48,516 nucleotides of DNA from Caulobacteraceae bacterium (GTDB taxonomy: Bacteria; Pseudomonadota; Alphaproteobacteria; Caulobacterales; Caulobacteraceae): the NCBI GenBank assembly GCA_027487945.1, contig JAIYCQ010000040.1, forward strand, positions 1 to 48,516, read 5' to 3'. The notes below the pieces were generated by a model. It searched no databases. It was given only the letters and a program-made list of their open reading frames with translations, and was not told the origin of the DNA. Each line of letters begins with the position of its first letter. Positions within the stretch are counted from its first letter, which is position 1. A program made the position numbers and the translations under genes. Positions 1-10,747 of the stretch are shown one piece after another.

Positions 1-137
1 ATGGTCGCCTTGTCGGTCTCGATCTCGGCGATGACGTCGCCGGCCTTCACCGTGTCGCCGGCCTTCACGTGCCACTTGGCGAGGGTGCCCTCCTCCATGG
101 TCGGCGACAGGGCGGGCATGAGAATCTCGACGCTCAC
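1..137 (-). CDS. pdhB: Pyruvate dehydrogenase E1 beta, N-terminal part (lipoyl domain), cut by window edge
   Basis: Only the first 45 codons are in the window; the rest lies beyond position 1. The translation opens [17 protein letters not shown] and reaches EIETDKAT, the lipoyl-attachment motif with its DKA lysine. This is the lipoyl domain found at the N-terminus of alphaproteobacterial PdhB and also at the start of E2. The position directly after pdhA favours PdhB, but E2 cannot be excluded from this fragment. The start is a GTG (135-137) overlapping the pdhA stop in a GTGA tetranucleotide, which suggests translational coupling. As part of the complex it would convert pyruvate to acetyl-CoA. 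Confidence 0.85.
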   Translation of the reverse strand, partial: MSVEILMPALSPTMEEGTLAKWHVKAGDTVKAGDVIAEIETDKAT

Positions 138-1162
138 TGCGCGGCCTCCAGATAGACGTCGGTGTACAGTTCGGAGGGATCCGGCTCGGGGCTGGTGCGG
201 GCGAACTCTGCGGCGGCGGCGACAATGGTCTTCACCTCGGCGTCGATCACCTTCAGCTCGTCGTCCGTCACCTTGGCGGCCGCCAGCTTTTCGCGAAGGT
301 GTTCAATGGGATCCCGGGTCTTCTTGACCTCGTCGACCTCTTCCTTGGTGCGGTATTTGGCCGGATCGCTCATCGAGTGGCCGCGGTAGCGGTAGGTCTT
401 CATCTCGAGGATGTAGGGCCCCTTGCCACTCCGGGCGTGCTCGGCGGCCTTGGCGCCCGCGGCGGCGACCGCCTCGACGTCCATGCCGTCGACTTCCTCG
501 CCCGGGATGTTGAACGATACACCGCGCTTGTGCAGCCGGGTCTCGGAGCTCGACCGTTCGATCGAGGTGCCCATGGCGTACTGGTTGTTCTCAACGACGT
601 AGACGACCGGCAGCGACCAGAGCTCGGCCATGTTGAAGCTCTCGTAGACCTGGCCCTGGTTGGCGGCCCCGTCGCCGAAGTAGGTGAAGCTGACCTTGCC
701 GTTGTCGCGGTACTTGTCGGCCAGCGCCAGGCCGGTGCCGAGGCTGACCTGGGCCCCGACGATGCCGTGGCCGCCGTAGAAGCCCGCTTCGGTCGAGAAC
801 ATGTGCATCGACCCGCCCTTGCCCTTGGACGAACCGCCGATGCGGCCGGTCAGTTCGGCCATCACCTCGTTGGGGTCCATGCCGGCGGCCAGCATGTGGC
901 CGTGGTCGCGGTAGCCGGTGATGATCTGGTCGCCCTTTTCGGCGATCGACTGCATGCCGACGGCGATGGCTTCCTGACCGATGTAGAGGTGGCAGAAGCC
1001 ACCGATCAGGCCCATGCCGTACAGCTGGCCTGCCCGCTCCTCGAAGCGGCGAATAAGCAGCATGTCGCGATAGTACTTGAGCAGCTGCTCTTTCGAGGAA
1101 GTGTTGACACCGGTGTCATTTTTCTTCCCCGATGTCGATTTCGCCTTGGGCGCGGTCGCCAT
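134..1162 (-). CDS. pdhA: Pyruvate dehydrogenase E1 component subunit alpha
   Basis: A 342-residue protein that, with PdhB, decarboxylates pyruvate on thiamine diphosphate and passes the acetyl group to lipoyl-E2. The ThDP/Mg motif runs from GDGAANQG (about 163-170) to ENN (191-193). The E1-alpha loop [11 protein letters not shown] lies near 257-267. The N-terminus (about 1-20) is Lys/Ser/Thr-rich and low in complexity, as in relatives. I chose the ATG at 1162 over an in-frame start at 1186 because AGGGAG lies just upstream of it. The stop overlaps the GTG start of pdhB. An ftsB-like gene lies 76 bases upstream on the same strand. Confidence 0.96.
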   Translation of the reverse strand: MATAPKAKSTSGKKNDTGVNTSSKEQLLKYYRDMLLIRRFEERAGQLYGMGLIGGFCHLYIGQEAIAVGMQSIAEKGDQIITGYRDHGHMLAAGMDPNEVMAELTGRIGGSSKGKGGSMHMFSTEAGFYGGHGIVGAQVSLGTGLALADKYRDNGKVSFTYFGDGAANQGQVYESFNMAELWSLPVVYVVENNQYAMGTSIERSSSETRLHKRGVSFNIPGEEVDGMDVEAVAAAGAKAAEHARSGKGPYILEMKTYRYRGHSMSDPAKYRTKEEVDEVKKTRDPIEHLREKLAAAKVTDDELKVIDAEVKTIVAAAAEFARTSPEPDPSELYTDVYLEAAQ

Positions 1163-1238
1163 CGAATTCTCCCTGGATCGTCCCATACCGGCCTGTTCTT
1201 CCCGAGCTCGACGAGCGGGGCGAAAACTTCGACCTCGC

Positions 1239-1535
1239 TCAGGGCGTTTCGCGGATCACATAATCCTTCGGGTCCGCGAAGCCTAGAAGAGAACGGGCGC
1301 GTTCCTCAAGGAGGTCCGCGGACAGGCTGTTGTCCCGTAATAGCCGCGCCCGCGCCTCCAGGTCCACCCTGTGCTGGCGCAGCTCGGCCAATTCCCGGGA
1401 CCGTGCGTTCAAAATCGCGTCACGTTGCGACGACAGCAGCAGCCCCCGCTCCCCGGTCAGGCCGTGGAAGACGAAATAGACGATCAGCCCGAGAAGGGCG
1501 ATCGTCGGCAGAGCGGGGCGCAGACGCTGGAACAT
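1239..1535 (-). CDS. ftsB: FtsB/DivIC-type septum formation initiator
   Basis: A 98-residue bitopic membrane protein: one transmembrane helix at about 8-26, then a coiled-coil stretch (about 35-70) rich in Arg, Glu and Leu, and a short C-terminal tail. This is the architecture of FtsB/DivIC, which joins FtsL and FtsQ in the divisome. Alphaproteobacteria commonly carry this gene between eno and pdhA, as here, and the context carries much of the assignment because the family is poorly conserved in sequence. The ribosome-binding site is weak. The symbol follows the family; function is inferred. Confidence 0.82.
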   Translation of the reverse strand: MFQRLRPALPTIALLGLIVYFVFHGLTGERGLLLSSQRDAILNARSRELAELRQHRVDLEARARLLRDNSLSADLLEERARSLLGFADPKDYVIRETP

Positions 1536-1647
1536 GCCGACTCGTGGCGACGGAATGGAGTCGACGATGGGGCCGCGTGGTTAAGGCGAAGTTGCCGGCC
1601 GGCTGCGCTGACGGACGTAACTGTCCGCACAGCCAACATAATCCGCC

Positions 1648-1759
1648 GTCATCCTCGGGCGTGTCCCGAGGCCCCCTCGTTCAGCTTCACTGTGAGACCT
1701 TGATCGCACTCACACGTGCGAGTCGACAAAGGGGGCCTCGCGACACGGGCGAGGATGAC
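1648..1759. repeat. Imperfect inverted repeat downstream of eno
   Basis: Two 30-base arms (1648-1677 and 1730-1759) are inverted complements with 27 of 30 positions matching. Each arm begins GTCATCCTCG when read inward. The 52-base centre contains a further near-palindrome around CACGTG. The right arm ends 15 bases past the eno stop, so on the eno transcript it could fold into a long hairpin and act in termination or 3'-end stability. There is no T-tract. The first bases resemble the GTCATCCT start of the dispersed family found elsewhere in the window, but the rest differs. Confidence 0.85.
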
Positions 1760-1774
1760 GACTGGCGTGGCGAA

Positions 1775-3231
<1,457 letters not shown>

Positions 3232-3291
3232 GGTCTTGACTACCCCTACGGCCCTCCGCAAACGCTGCCCTCAAACAAGAGGAACCGCGCC

Positions 3292-4062
3292 ATGCTGCTG
3301 GTCGAGAAGTCGGACGGGATCGCCGTCGTCACCCTGAACCGTCCCGAGGCGATGAACGCCCTCTCCAAGGCGCTGCGCAGCGAGCTCTACAAGGCCATGG
3401 TCGCGCTGGACGCCGACGACGAGGTCAGCGTGGTGATCCTCACCGGCGCCGGCACGCGGGCCTTCACGGCCGGGCTGGACCTGAAGGAACTGGGCAGCGA
3501 GCCCGGCGCCATGGGCGCGGCCAACGCCGAGGGCGCCGACGAGAACCCGGTCAAGGCCATCGAGCTCTGCCGCAAGCCGGTGATCGGAGCGATCAACGGC
3601 GTGGCCATCACCGGCGGCTTCGAGGTGGCGCTGGCCTGCGACGTGCTGATCGCGTCCGAGAACGCCCGTTTCGCCGACACCCACGCCCGGGTCGGCATCA
3701 TGCCGGGCTGGGGCCTGTCGCAGAAGCTGTCGCGCCTGATCGGCCTCTACCGGGCCAAGGAGCTGAGCCTGACCGGCAACTTCCTCGACGCGAAGACCGC
3801 CTGCGACTGGGGCCTGGTCAACCGCGTGGTGCCGGCTGACGAGCTGCTGCCGGCGGCGAAGAAACTCGCCGCCGACATGGCGACCATCCCGGTCGAAACC
3901 CTGAGCCTCTACAAGGCGATCATCGACGAGGGCTTCGCCCTGTCGTTCGGCGAGGGTATGGCGCACGAGAACCGTCGTTCGACCGCCAACAACCGCGCGG
4001 TGACGCCCGAGGCCGTCGAGGCGCGCCGCGCGGCCATCCAGGCCCGGGGACGGACGCAGTAG
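3292..4062 (+). CDS. Enoyl-CoA hydratase/isomerase (crotonase) family protein
   Basis: A 256-residue crotonase-fold protein, the usual length for the family, which hydrates or isomerises acyl-CoA substrates. The CoA-pocket segment is around TGAGTRAFTAGLDLKEL (51-67), and the oxyanion and active-site segment is INGVAITGGFEVALACD (101-117). The first catalytic Glu is present as Glu111. The second, normally in a PE-x-x-x-G context, is His131 in THARVGIMPG. The protein may therefore not be a standard hydratase, although THARVG-type members are a recognised group. The start at 3292 follows AAGAGGAACC. The longer upstream frame is rejected because it runs through repeat copy A. The gene stands alone between two repeats; substrate unknown. 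Confidence 0.85.
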   Translation: MLLVEKSDGIAVVTLNRPEAMNALSKALRSELYKAMVALDADDEVSVVILTGAGTRAFTAGLDLKELGSEPGAMGAANAEGADENPVKAIELCRKPVIGAINGVAITGGFEVALACDVLIASENARFADTHARVGIMPGWGLSQKLSRLIGLYRAKELSLTGNFLDAKTACDWGLVNRVVPADELLPAAKKLAADMATIPVETLSLYKAIIDEGFALSFGEGMAHENRRSTANNRAVTPEAVEARRAAIQARGRTQ

Positions 4063-4076
4063 GGCTAGCTCACAGG

Positions 4077-4180
4077 GTGCTTCGACACGCGCCTGCAGCG
4101 CTGCGCAGCATGACGTGGGTGGGCAGCCTTCTCTCCGCGTCATCCTGAGCAGGCGCGGAGCGCCGTGTCGAAGGACGCAC
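4077..4180. repeat. Dispersed two-armed hairpin repeat, copy B
   Basis: The right arm (4139-4180, 42 bases) fits GTCATCCTGAGC-N14-GTGTCGAAGGACGCAC. Its central stem is GGCGC/GCGCC around GGA. The left arm (4077-4114) is the inverted degenerate partner. Orientation and arm order are the same as copy A, from which it is separated only by the enoyl-CoA hydratase-like gene. Confidence 0.88.
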
Positions 4181-4202
4181 GATGTGAGCCACCCCCAAAC
4201 GC

Positions 4203-4232
4203 AAAACGCCGCCGGCCTCACGGCCAGCGGCG
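4203..4232 (-). terminator. Rho-independent terminator after rpmF
   Basis: Read on the minus strand, an 11-bp stem (CGCCGCTGGCC with GGCCGGCGGCG, one G-U pair) encloses a 4-base loop and is followed directly by TTTT. It begins 26 bases past the rpmF stop. Confidence 0.85.
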
Positions 4233-4258
4233 TCGCGAACCCGTTCGGGTCGGAAAGA

Positions 4259-4441
4259 CTAGTCTTCCTTCGGCGTCAGGATCTGACGGCCGCGGTACAT
4301 GCCGGTCTTCAGGTCGACGTGGTGCGGACGACGCAGCTCGCCGGTGTCCTTGTCCTCGACATAGGCGTTGGGGCCCAGGGCGTGGTGCGAGCGGCGCATG
4401 TTGCGACGCGACGGGGATACTTTGCGCTTGGGAACGGCCAT
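4259..4441 (-). CDS. rpmF: 50S ribosomal protein L32
   Basis: A 60-residue basic protein of the large ribosomal subunit. It opens [19 protein letters not shown], the hallmark of L32, and contains the later segment CxxC-less [12 protein letters not shown]. It lacks the zinc-ribbon cysteines, so it is the Cys-free form common in Alphaproteobacteria. The ATG at 4441 is fixed by the conserved start; a longer frame exists but adds unrelated residues. No strong ribosome-binding site is visible. A terminator follows. Confidence 0.97.
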   Translation of the reverse strand: MAVPKRKVSPSRRNMRRSHHALGPNAYVEDKDTGELRRPHHVDLKTGMYRGRQILTPKED

Positions 4442-4503
4442 GGTCGTAACTCTGCTTGTCGGCGCGCCCCAACAGGAAGGGCGTGGGGCGTGAAAACGAT
4501 AGC

Positions 4504-4553
4504 GGCGGCCAAGCTGGCCGCCACGTGAGGCGGGGCTTATGCCTGAAACCCCG
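4504..4553 (-). promoter_or_regulatory. Two hairpins between the GNAT gene and rpmF
   Basis: A perfect 7-bp inverted repeat (GGCGGCC at 4504-4510, GGCCGCC at 4516-4522) and a second hairpin (4531-4553, CGGGG with CCCCG at its base) lie in the 119-base gap between the GNAT stop and rpmF start. Neither has a T-tract. They could end the upstream transcript or form part of the rpmF leader; no function is shown by the sequence. Confidence 0.45.
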
Positions 4554-4560
4554 AGGGAGT

Positions 4561-5070
4561 TCAAGCCACCGCTTGCGGACGGCTCAGCGACAGGTAGACG
4601 CTGTCCATCAGAACGCCGCCGATCTCCCACGTATTGCGGGCGAAACCCGTCCGCACAAAGCCCAGCCGCTCAAGCAGGCCGAGCGAAGCCGCGTTTCGCG
4701 GGTCGACGTCGGCCGTGATCGCCTCGACCCCGCCCCGTTCGAAGGCGACCCGAATCACCGCCTCCAGCGCCTCGCGGGCCAGGCCCCTGCCCCAGAGGTC
4801 GGGGTGCAGGATGTAGCCGATCTCCGGCAGGCGCCAGAAGCCGGCCTTTCCGATCGCCCGACCTTCGAACTCGATGATGAAATCCAGGCTCCGCCCGGCC
4901 GCGGCCGCCTCGACCATCCCCGTCACCCAGGCGCGCGTCTGATCCAGAGTCTCGTGCGGCAGGCTCGACCAGTAGGCCATGGCCACGGGGCTGGAGAGGA
5001 CCGCATGCATGTCCTCCGCGTCCGTCAGCCGGGCGTGTCGCAGAGTCAGGCGGTCGGTGACGATCTTCAC
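4561..5070 (-). CDS. GNAT-family N-acetyltransferase (RimJ/RimL type)
   Basis: A 169-residue single-domain acetyltransferase. It starts with the typical [15 protein letters not shown] of the RimJ/RimL-like group. The acetyl-CoA binding motif is [14 protein letters not shown] (about 93-106, R-x-x-G-x-A class), and the C-terminal [13 protein letters not shown] motif is also typical. The substrate (protein N-terminus, antibiotic or metabolite) cannot be told. The start is GTG at 5070 with GGAG five bases upstream. It follows pyrG by 16 bases on the same strand and is probably cotranscribed with it. Confidence 0.87.
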   Translation of the reverse strand: MKIVTDRLTLRHARLTDAEDMHAVLSSPVAMAYWSSLPHETLDQTRAWVTGMVEAAAAGRSLDFIIEFEGRAIGKAGFWRLPEIGYILHPDLWGRGLAREALEAVIRVAFERGGVEAITADVDPRNAASLGLLERLGFVRTGFARNTWEIGGVLMDSVYLSLSRPQAVA

Positions 5071-5086
5071 CCGCGTCTCCGCCCGG

Positions 5087-6775
<1,689 letters not shown>

Positions 6776-6801
6776 TTACTTCTGTTGAATGCGGGTTTTG
6801 A

Positions 6802-7224
6802 CTACTGCGGCGCGACCGGCGCGGTGACCGGCGCGGCGGTCGCCGGAGGCGGGGCGAGCGGAAGCCCCGACTGCGGCAGCGGCGCGGTCGGCAGGGCCGG
6901 CGTCGCGTCCGGCGCGGGGGCCGGCGCCGCCGGCAGCGGCCGGGTCAGGCTGTTGGGATCGACCTTTTCGATGCCGCCGGTGAGCGAGTTCGAGTTGCGT
7001 TGCGTCGCCGCCAGAAGGGTCAGACCGATGCTCAGCACCAGGAACAGCGTGAACAGGATCCAGGTGATGCGGGTCAGCAGGTTGCCTGCGCCACGCGCTG
7101 TCATGAAGCCCGACGGCCCGCCGCCCATGCCGAGCGCCCCGCCCTCGGACTGCTGAAGCAGCACCGTGATGGTCAGCGCCACGGAGATGATGATGTGGAA
7201 GACGAGCAGGATGGTCAGAAGCAT
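6802..7224 (-). CDS. secG: Preprotein translocase subunit SecG, with long C-terminal tail
   Basis: A 140-residue inner-membrane component of SecYEG. There are two hydrophobic helices (about 3-23 and 53-73) separated by the conserved loop LLQQSEGGALGMGGGPSGF (22-40), which identifies SecG. Residues about 95-140 form a Pro/Ala-rich tail that is not needed for the family fold and is likely disordered. The ATG at 7224 is fixed by the MLLTILLVFH start; the longer frame is antisense to a GNAT gene. It precedes pyrG on the same strand. Confidence 0.94.
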   Translation of the reverse strand: MLLTILLVFHIIISVALTITVLLQQSEGGALGMGGGPSGFMTARGAGNLLTRITWILFTLFLVLSIGLTLLAATQRNSNSLTGGIEKVDPNSLTRPLPAAPAPAPDATPALPTAPLPQSGLPLAPPPATAAPVTAPVAPQ

Positions 7225-7338
7225 CGATAAGGGTCCGTTGGGCGCCGACGGCGGCGTCCGGTCGAAACGAAGGCGCCCCTCTAGCACTCGATACGGGGTC
7301 ACGCCATAGCTGGGGAACCGCAGGGGTTTCGCAAGGCC

Positions 7339-7854
7339 ATGATTCTCGAGACCGAACGCCTGACCCTCGCCCCGGTGACCGCCGGGGACAGCGCGCTGAT
7401 CTATCCAGTGATGGCCGATCCGGAGGTCATGGCCCACATGGATGTGGCGGCCATGGACGACCCGGACATGACCCTGGCCTTCATCGAGGGGCGGGTCGAG
7501 GAGATGGCGCGTGGAGACGCCTTCTACTGGTCCGTGCGCCTGACGGTCGACGGGACCTTCCTGGGCAGCGTCGATCTCACCGACATCGACCGCCGCCATC
7601 ATCGCGCCGAGATCGGCTTCGTGCTGGCCCGGCCCGTCTGGGGCCAGGGGTATGGCTTCGAGGCGGTCCAGGCGGTGCTTGCCGAGGCGGCAGCCCTCGG
7701 CTTCCGTCGGCTCTGGGCCAGAACCCAGGTCGGGGACAACGCCTCCGAGAAGCTGCTGACCAAGCTCGGCTTCGAGATGGAAGGCTACCTGAAGGGCCAC
7801 GTCGACCACGACGGCGAGCGTCGCGACTGCCGCCTGTGGGGTCTGCTGCTCTGA
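7339..7854 (+). CDS. GNAT-family N-acetyltransferase
   Basis: A 171-residue RimJ/RimL-like acetyltransferase. It has the N-terminal ILETERLTLAPV segment, the acetyl-CoA motif ARPVWGQGYGFEAV (about 98-111) and the NASEKLLTKLGFEMEG C-terminal motif. AAGG precedes the ATG. It lies on the opposite strand between tpiA and secG, divergent from secG (114-base gap) and convergent with tpiA (44-base gap), interrupting a linkage usually seen in alphaproteobacteria. Substrate unknown. Confidence 0.88.
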   Translation: MILETERLTLAPVTAGDSALIYPVMADPEVMAHMDVAAMDDPDMTLAFIEGRVEEMARGDAFYWSVRLTVDGTFLGSVDLTDIDRRHHRAEIGFVLARPVWGQGYGFEAVQAVLAEAAALGFRRLWARTQVGDNASEKLLTKLGFEMEGYLKGHVDHDGERRDCRLWGLLL

Positions 7855-7864
7855 GCGCGCGCCC

Positions 7865-7895
7865 CGGGACCGCTGCGCGAAGCGTCGCTGTCCCG
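7865..7895. terminator. Hairpin between convergent GNAT and tpiA genes
   Basis: CGGGAC (7865-7870) pairs with GTCCCG (7890-7895), with further partial pairing inside. It sits in the 44-base gap between two convergent genes and could serve as a bidirectional terminator. No T-tract is present on either strand. Confidence 0.45.
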
Positions 7896-7898
7896 CCC

Positions 7899-8657
7899 CT
7901 AGGCGCCGGCGATGATTCCCAGGAAGTCGTCGGCCTTCAGCGAGGCCCCGCCCACCAGCGCGCCGCCGACGTCCCGCACGGCGAGGATCTCGGCCGCGTT
8001 CGAGGGCTTCACTGAGCCGCCGTAGAGAATCGGCACGACGGCGCCCTCGGCGCCGAACCCTTCGACCAGCACGCCGCGAATGGCGACGTGGACCTCCTCG
8101 ATCTGCGCCAGGGTCGGCGTGAGGCCGGTGCCGATCGCCCAGACAGGCTCATAGGCGACCGCGAACGGCCGGCCGGCCAGCTGCGGCGGCAACGATCCCC
8201 TCACCTGCCCGGTCACCACTTCGAGCGTCCGGCCGGCCTCGCGCTCGGCCAGGGTCTCGCCGACACAGATGACGGGCTCAAGGCCTGCCCGCAGCGCGGC
8301 AAGCGTCTTGGCGGCGACCAGGGCGTCGGTCTCGCCGTAGCCCGCCCGACGCTCGGAATGGCCCAGGATGACCAGCGTCGCGCCACAGTCGGACAGCATC
8401 TCCGCCGAGACATCGCCGGTGAAGGCGCCGGACGCTTCCGCCCGGCAGTCCTGTCCGCCAACCTCGACGCCGCCGCCGGCCAGGGCCTGCGCCATGCGGT
8501 GCACAAGGGTCGCTGGCGGGCAGAGCGCCACGCGCGCCGCCGGCGGCTGGGCGTCCACCGCGGCGGCGACGGCGCGCGCCTCGGCCAGCGAGGGCTCCAG
8601 GCCGTTCATCTTCCAGTTTCCGGCGATCAGCGGGCGAGGCGTGGTCATGCGAGACAT
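7899..8657 (-). CDS. tpiA: Triose-phosphate isomerase
   Basis: Interconverts dihydroxyacetone phosphate and glyceraldehyde 3-phosphate. From the start at 8648 (249 residues) the substrate residues are Asn11 and Lys13 in GNWKMNG, the electrophile His97 is in GHSERR, and the catalytic base Glu167 is in AYEPVWAIGTG. The phosphate-binding YGGSV is near the end. Two in-frame ATGs exist, at 8657 and 8648. Neither has a clear ribosome-binding site; the second fits the family start better, and the longer form is listed. It is divergent from ppiD. Confidence 0.97.
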   Translation of the reverse strand: MSRMTTPRPLIAGNWKMNGLEPSLAEARAVAAAVDAQPPAARVALCPPATLVHRMAQALAGGGVEVGGQDCRAEASGAFTGDVSAEMLSDCGATLVILGHSERRAGYGETDALVAAKTLAALRAGLEPVICVGETLAEREAGRTLEVVTGQVRGSLPPQLAGRPFAVAYEPVWAIGTGLTPTLAQIEEVHVAIRGVLVEGFGAEGAVVPILYGGSVKPSNAAEILAVRDVGGALVGGASLKADDFLGIIAGA

Positions 8658-8744
8658 CCGTGCAGGTCGTATCCAGAGGCTCGCGCCTACGCGAAGCGGC
8701 GGCCGCTGTCACGCCACAGCTTTGTCGCCGCATCCGCGCCACGC

Positions 8745-8774
8745 TTGCGGGGCCTCATGGGCGTCCACTATACC
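8745..8774 (+). promoter_or_regulatory. Possible ppiD-trp promoter
   Basis: TTGCGGG (8745-8751) and ACTATACC (8767-8774) partly match the Caulobacter housekeeping consensus TTGACGS / GCTANAWC. The spacing of 15 is slightly long for that consensus (11-14). They lie about 50 bases before the ppiD start in the divergent tpiA-ppiD gap. Weak candidate. Confidence 0.3.
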
Positions 8775-8824
8775 GCCGGGGCGGCGTTCTTCGCCCCGCG
8801 CTCTCACAGGGTTCGTCTCCAGCA

Positions 8825-10747
8825 ATGCTCGCCGCCTTCCGCAGTTTCGCCAAGTCTCCCTGGGCCATCGGCCTGCTGGGCCTGATCATCATCGCGTTTG
8901 TGCTCGTCGGCACGACCGACATCTTCGGCCCGCGCGTCGGCATCAACGTGGTCACGGCCGGCTCGCGCAATGTGACCCAGCCGGAATTCCAGGCGGCGTT
9001 CCGCCGTTCGCTCCAGCAGCTGGGGCAACGGTCCGGTCAGCCGCTGACCCAGGAGGTCGCGCTTGAGCAGGGGCTGGACCAGCGGCTCCTGACGGAGATG
9101 ACCCGCACAGAGGCCCTGGCCGAGCTGCTGCGCCGGCTGGGCCTGCGGGCGCCGCAGGAGGCGCTGCGGGAACAGCTTCGCGAGATCCAGGCCTTCTTTG
9201 ATCCGCTCACCGGCGAGTTCAGCGAGAGCAACTACCTCGAGGCGCTGCGTCGCGAAGGCCTGACCCGTGAGATGTTCGAGAAGGACATGCGCGACGGTCT
9301 GATGCGCGCCCAGTTCATCCCGGCCGCCGCAGATGGCCTCAAGGCCCCGCTGGCCTACTCCGCCCTCGGCGGCGTCATCGCGCTGGAGCAGCGTGATCTC
9401 GCCTACTTCGTTGTCACCCCCCAGAGCGTCGGCAAGGTCCCCGAGCCGACCGAGGCCGAGATCCAGGCCTTCATGAAGGAAAACGCCGCCCAGCTGACCC
9501 TGCCGGAATTTCGCGGCATGACGGTCGTGCGCCTCTCGCGCAAGGCCACCGAGGGCTCCGTCTCCATCGATGAGGCCGCGGTTCTGAAGCGGTTCGAGTT
9601 CGAGAAGGAGTCGCTCTCCCGCGCCGAGCTCCGGACCGTGATCCAGATCCCGGTCAAGGACAACGGCCAGGCCGCCTCGGTTCTGGCGCGGATCAGGAAG
9701 GGCGAGGACGCGCGCGTCGTCGCCGGACAGCTGGGCATCAAGCCGATCTTCTTTACCGACAAGCCGCGCTCCGCCTTCTTCGACGCCAGCATCGGCGACG
9801 AAGGCTTCAAGCTGCCGCTGGGCGGCGCCAACATCGTCAAGGGCGGCTTCGGCCTGGCCGTGATCGTGGTCGACAAGATCGTGCCGGGCGCGACGGCCAC
9901 CCTGGAGGCCAACCGCGCCGACATCGAGGCCAAGGTTCGCGCGGAAGCGGCCGACCGCAAGGTCTCCGAGGCCTCCAAAGTCTATGAGGACGCTCGCGCC
10001 GAGGGCGTCGACATGGTCGCCGCCGCCGCAAAGGCCGGCCTGCCGCTGACCACCATAGCGCCGGTCTCGGCCCAGGGCGCCGGCCAGGACGGCAAGCCTG
10101 TCCCCGGCCTGAGCCCCGCCGTGGTCAAGGCCGCCTTCGAGGCGACCCAGGGCCAGGACAGCGAGATTCTCGAGGAAGCGCCGGGCGAGTACTTCGTCGT
10201 CCGCGTAGACCGGGTCGTCGCCCCCGCCATGCCGCCGATGGCCGAGATCCGTCCCTTCCTGGCGCGCAACCTGATGATGCGGAAGATGGCCGAGGCCGTC
10301 CGCGCCCGCGCCGAAGCGCTGCAGGCCCGCGTCCAGAAGGGCGAGTCGCTCGACGCCGTGGCCGCCTCGACGGGCGCCAAGGTCGTCCGCGTTGCCGGGA
10401 TCAGCCGCGCCACCGCGCAGACGCAGGAGGGCCTCGGTCGCGAGCTTCTGGGCGCGGCCTTCGGCTCGAAGAAGGGCGATGTGTTCACCGCCGCCACGAC
10501 GACGGGCGTCGCTGTCGCCACCATCACCGGGCTCCGCCCCGGCGATATCCAGCAGATCGCCCTGGCGGCGCTTCAACAGCAGCAGCCGTTCACCCAGCAG
10601 ATCTTCAGCGACATCGGCGAGTCCGTGCAGACCTACGCGGTCGCCAAGGTCAAGGCCAAGGGCAACATCGTGAACGCCAGGGCCGCCCTCGGCATCGCGC
10701 CTGCTGCGACGCCCGAGAAGGCCGACGCCGCGCCGAAGGACAAGTAG
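8825..10747 (+). CDS. ppiD: PpiD-like periplasmic peptidyl-prolyl isomerase/chaperone
   Basis: A 640-residue membrane-anchored foldase. It has a short cytoplasmic N-terminus, one transmembrane helix (about 13-31), a SurA-type N-terminal chaperone domain, and a long periplasmic part expected to hold a degenerate parvulin domain. The helical stretches and the DTVAAS-like repeat near the C-terminus fit PpiD. Its expected role is helping newly secreted proteins fold at the Sec exit. The ATG at 8825 is chosen because it places the hydrophobic anchor at the N-terminus; the longer frame runs through intergenic DNA. The stop TAG shares its last base with the trpE GTG start, so ppiD and trpE are probably coupled. 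Confidence 0.88.
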   Translation: MLAAFRSFAKSPWAIGLLGLIIIAFVLVGTTDIFGPRVGINVVTAGSRNVTQPEFQAAFRRSLQQLGQRSGQPLTQEVALEQGLDQRLLTEMTRTEALAELLRRLGLRAPQEALREQLREIQAFFDPLTGEFSESNYLEALRREGLTREMFEKDMRDGLMRAQFIPAAADGLKAPLAYSALGGVIALEQRDLAYFVVTPQSVGKVPEPTEAEIQAFMKENAAQLTLPEFRGMTVVRLSRKATEGSVSIDEAAVLKRFEFEKESLSRAELRTVIQIPVKDNGQAASVLARIRKGEDARVVAGQLGIKPIFFTDKPRSAFFDASIGDEGFKLPLGGANIVKGGFGLAVIVVDKIVPGATATLEANRADIEAKVRAEAADRKVSEASKVYEDARAEGVDMVAAAAKAGLPLTTIAPVSAQGAGQDGKPVPGLSPAVVKAAFEATQGQDSEILEEAPGEYFVVRVDRVVAPAMPPMAEIRPFLARNLMMRKMAEAVRARAEALQARVQKGESLDAVAASTGAKVVRVAGISRATAQTQEGLGRELLGAAFGSKKGDVFTAATTTGVAVATITGLRPGDIQQIALAALQQQQPFTQQIFSDIGESVQTYAVAKVKAKGNIVNARAALGIAPAATPEKADAAPKDK

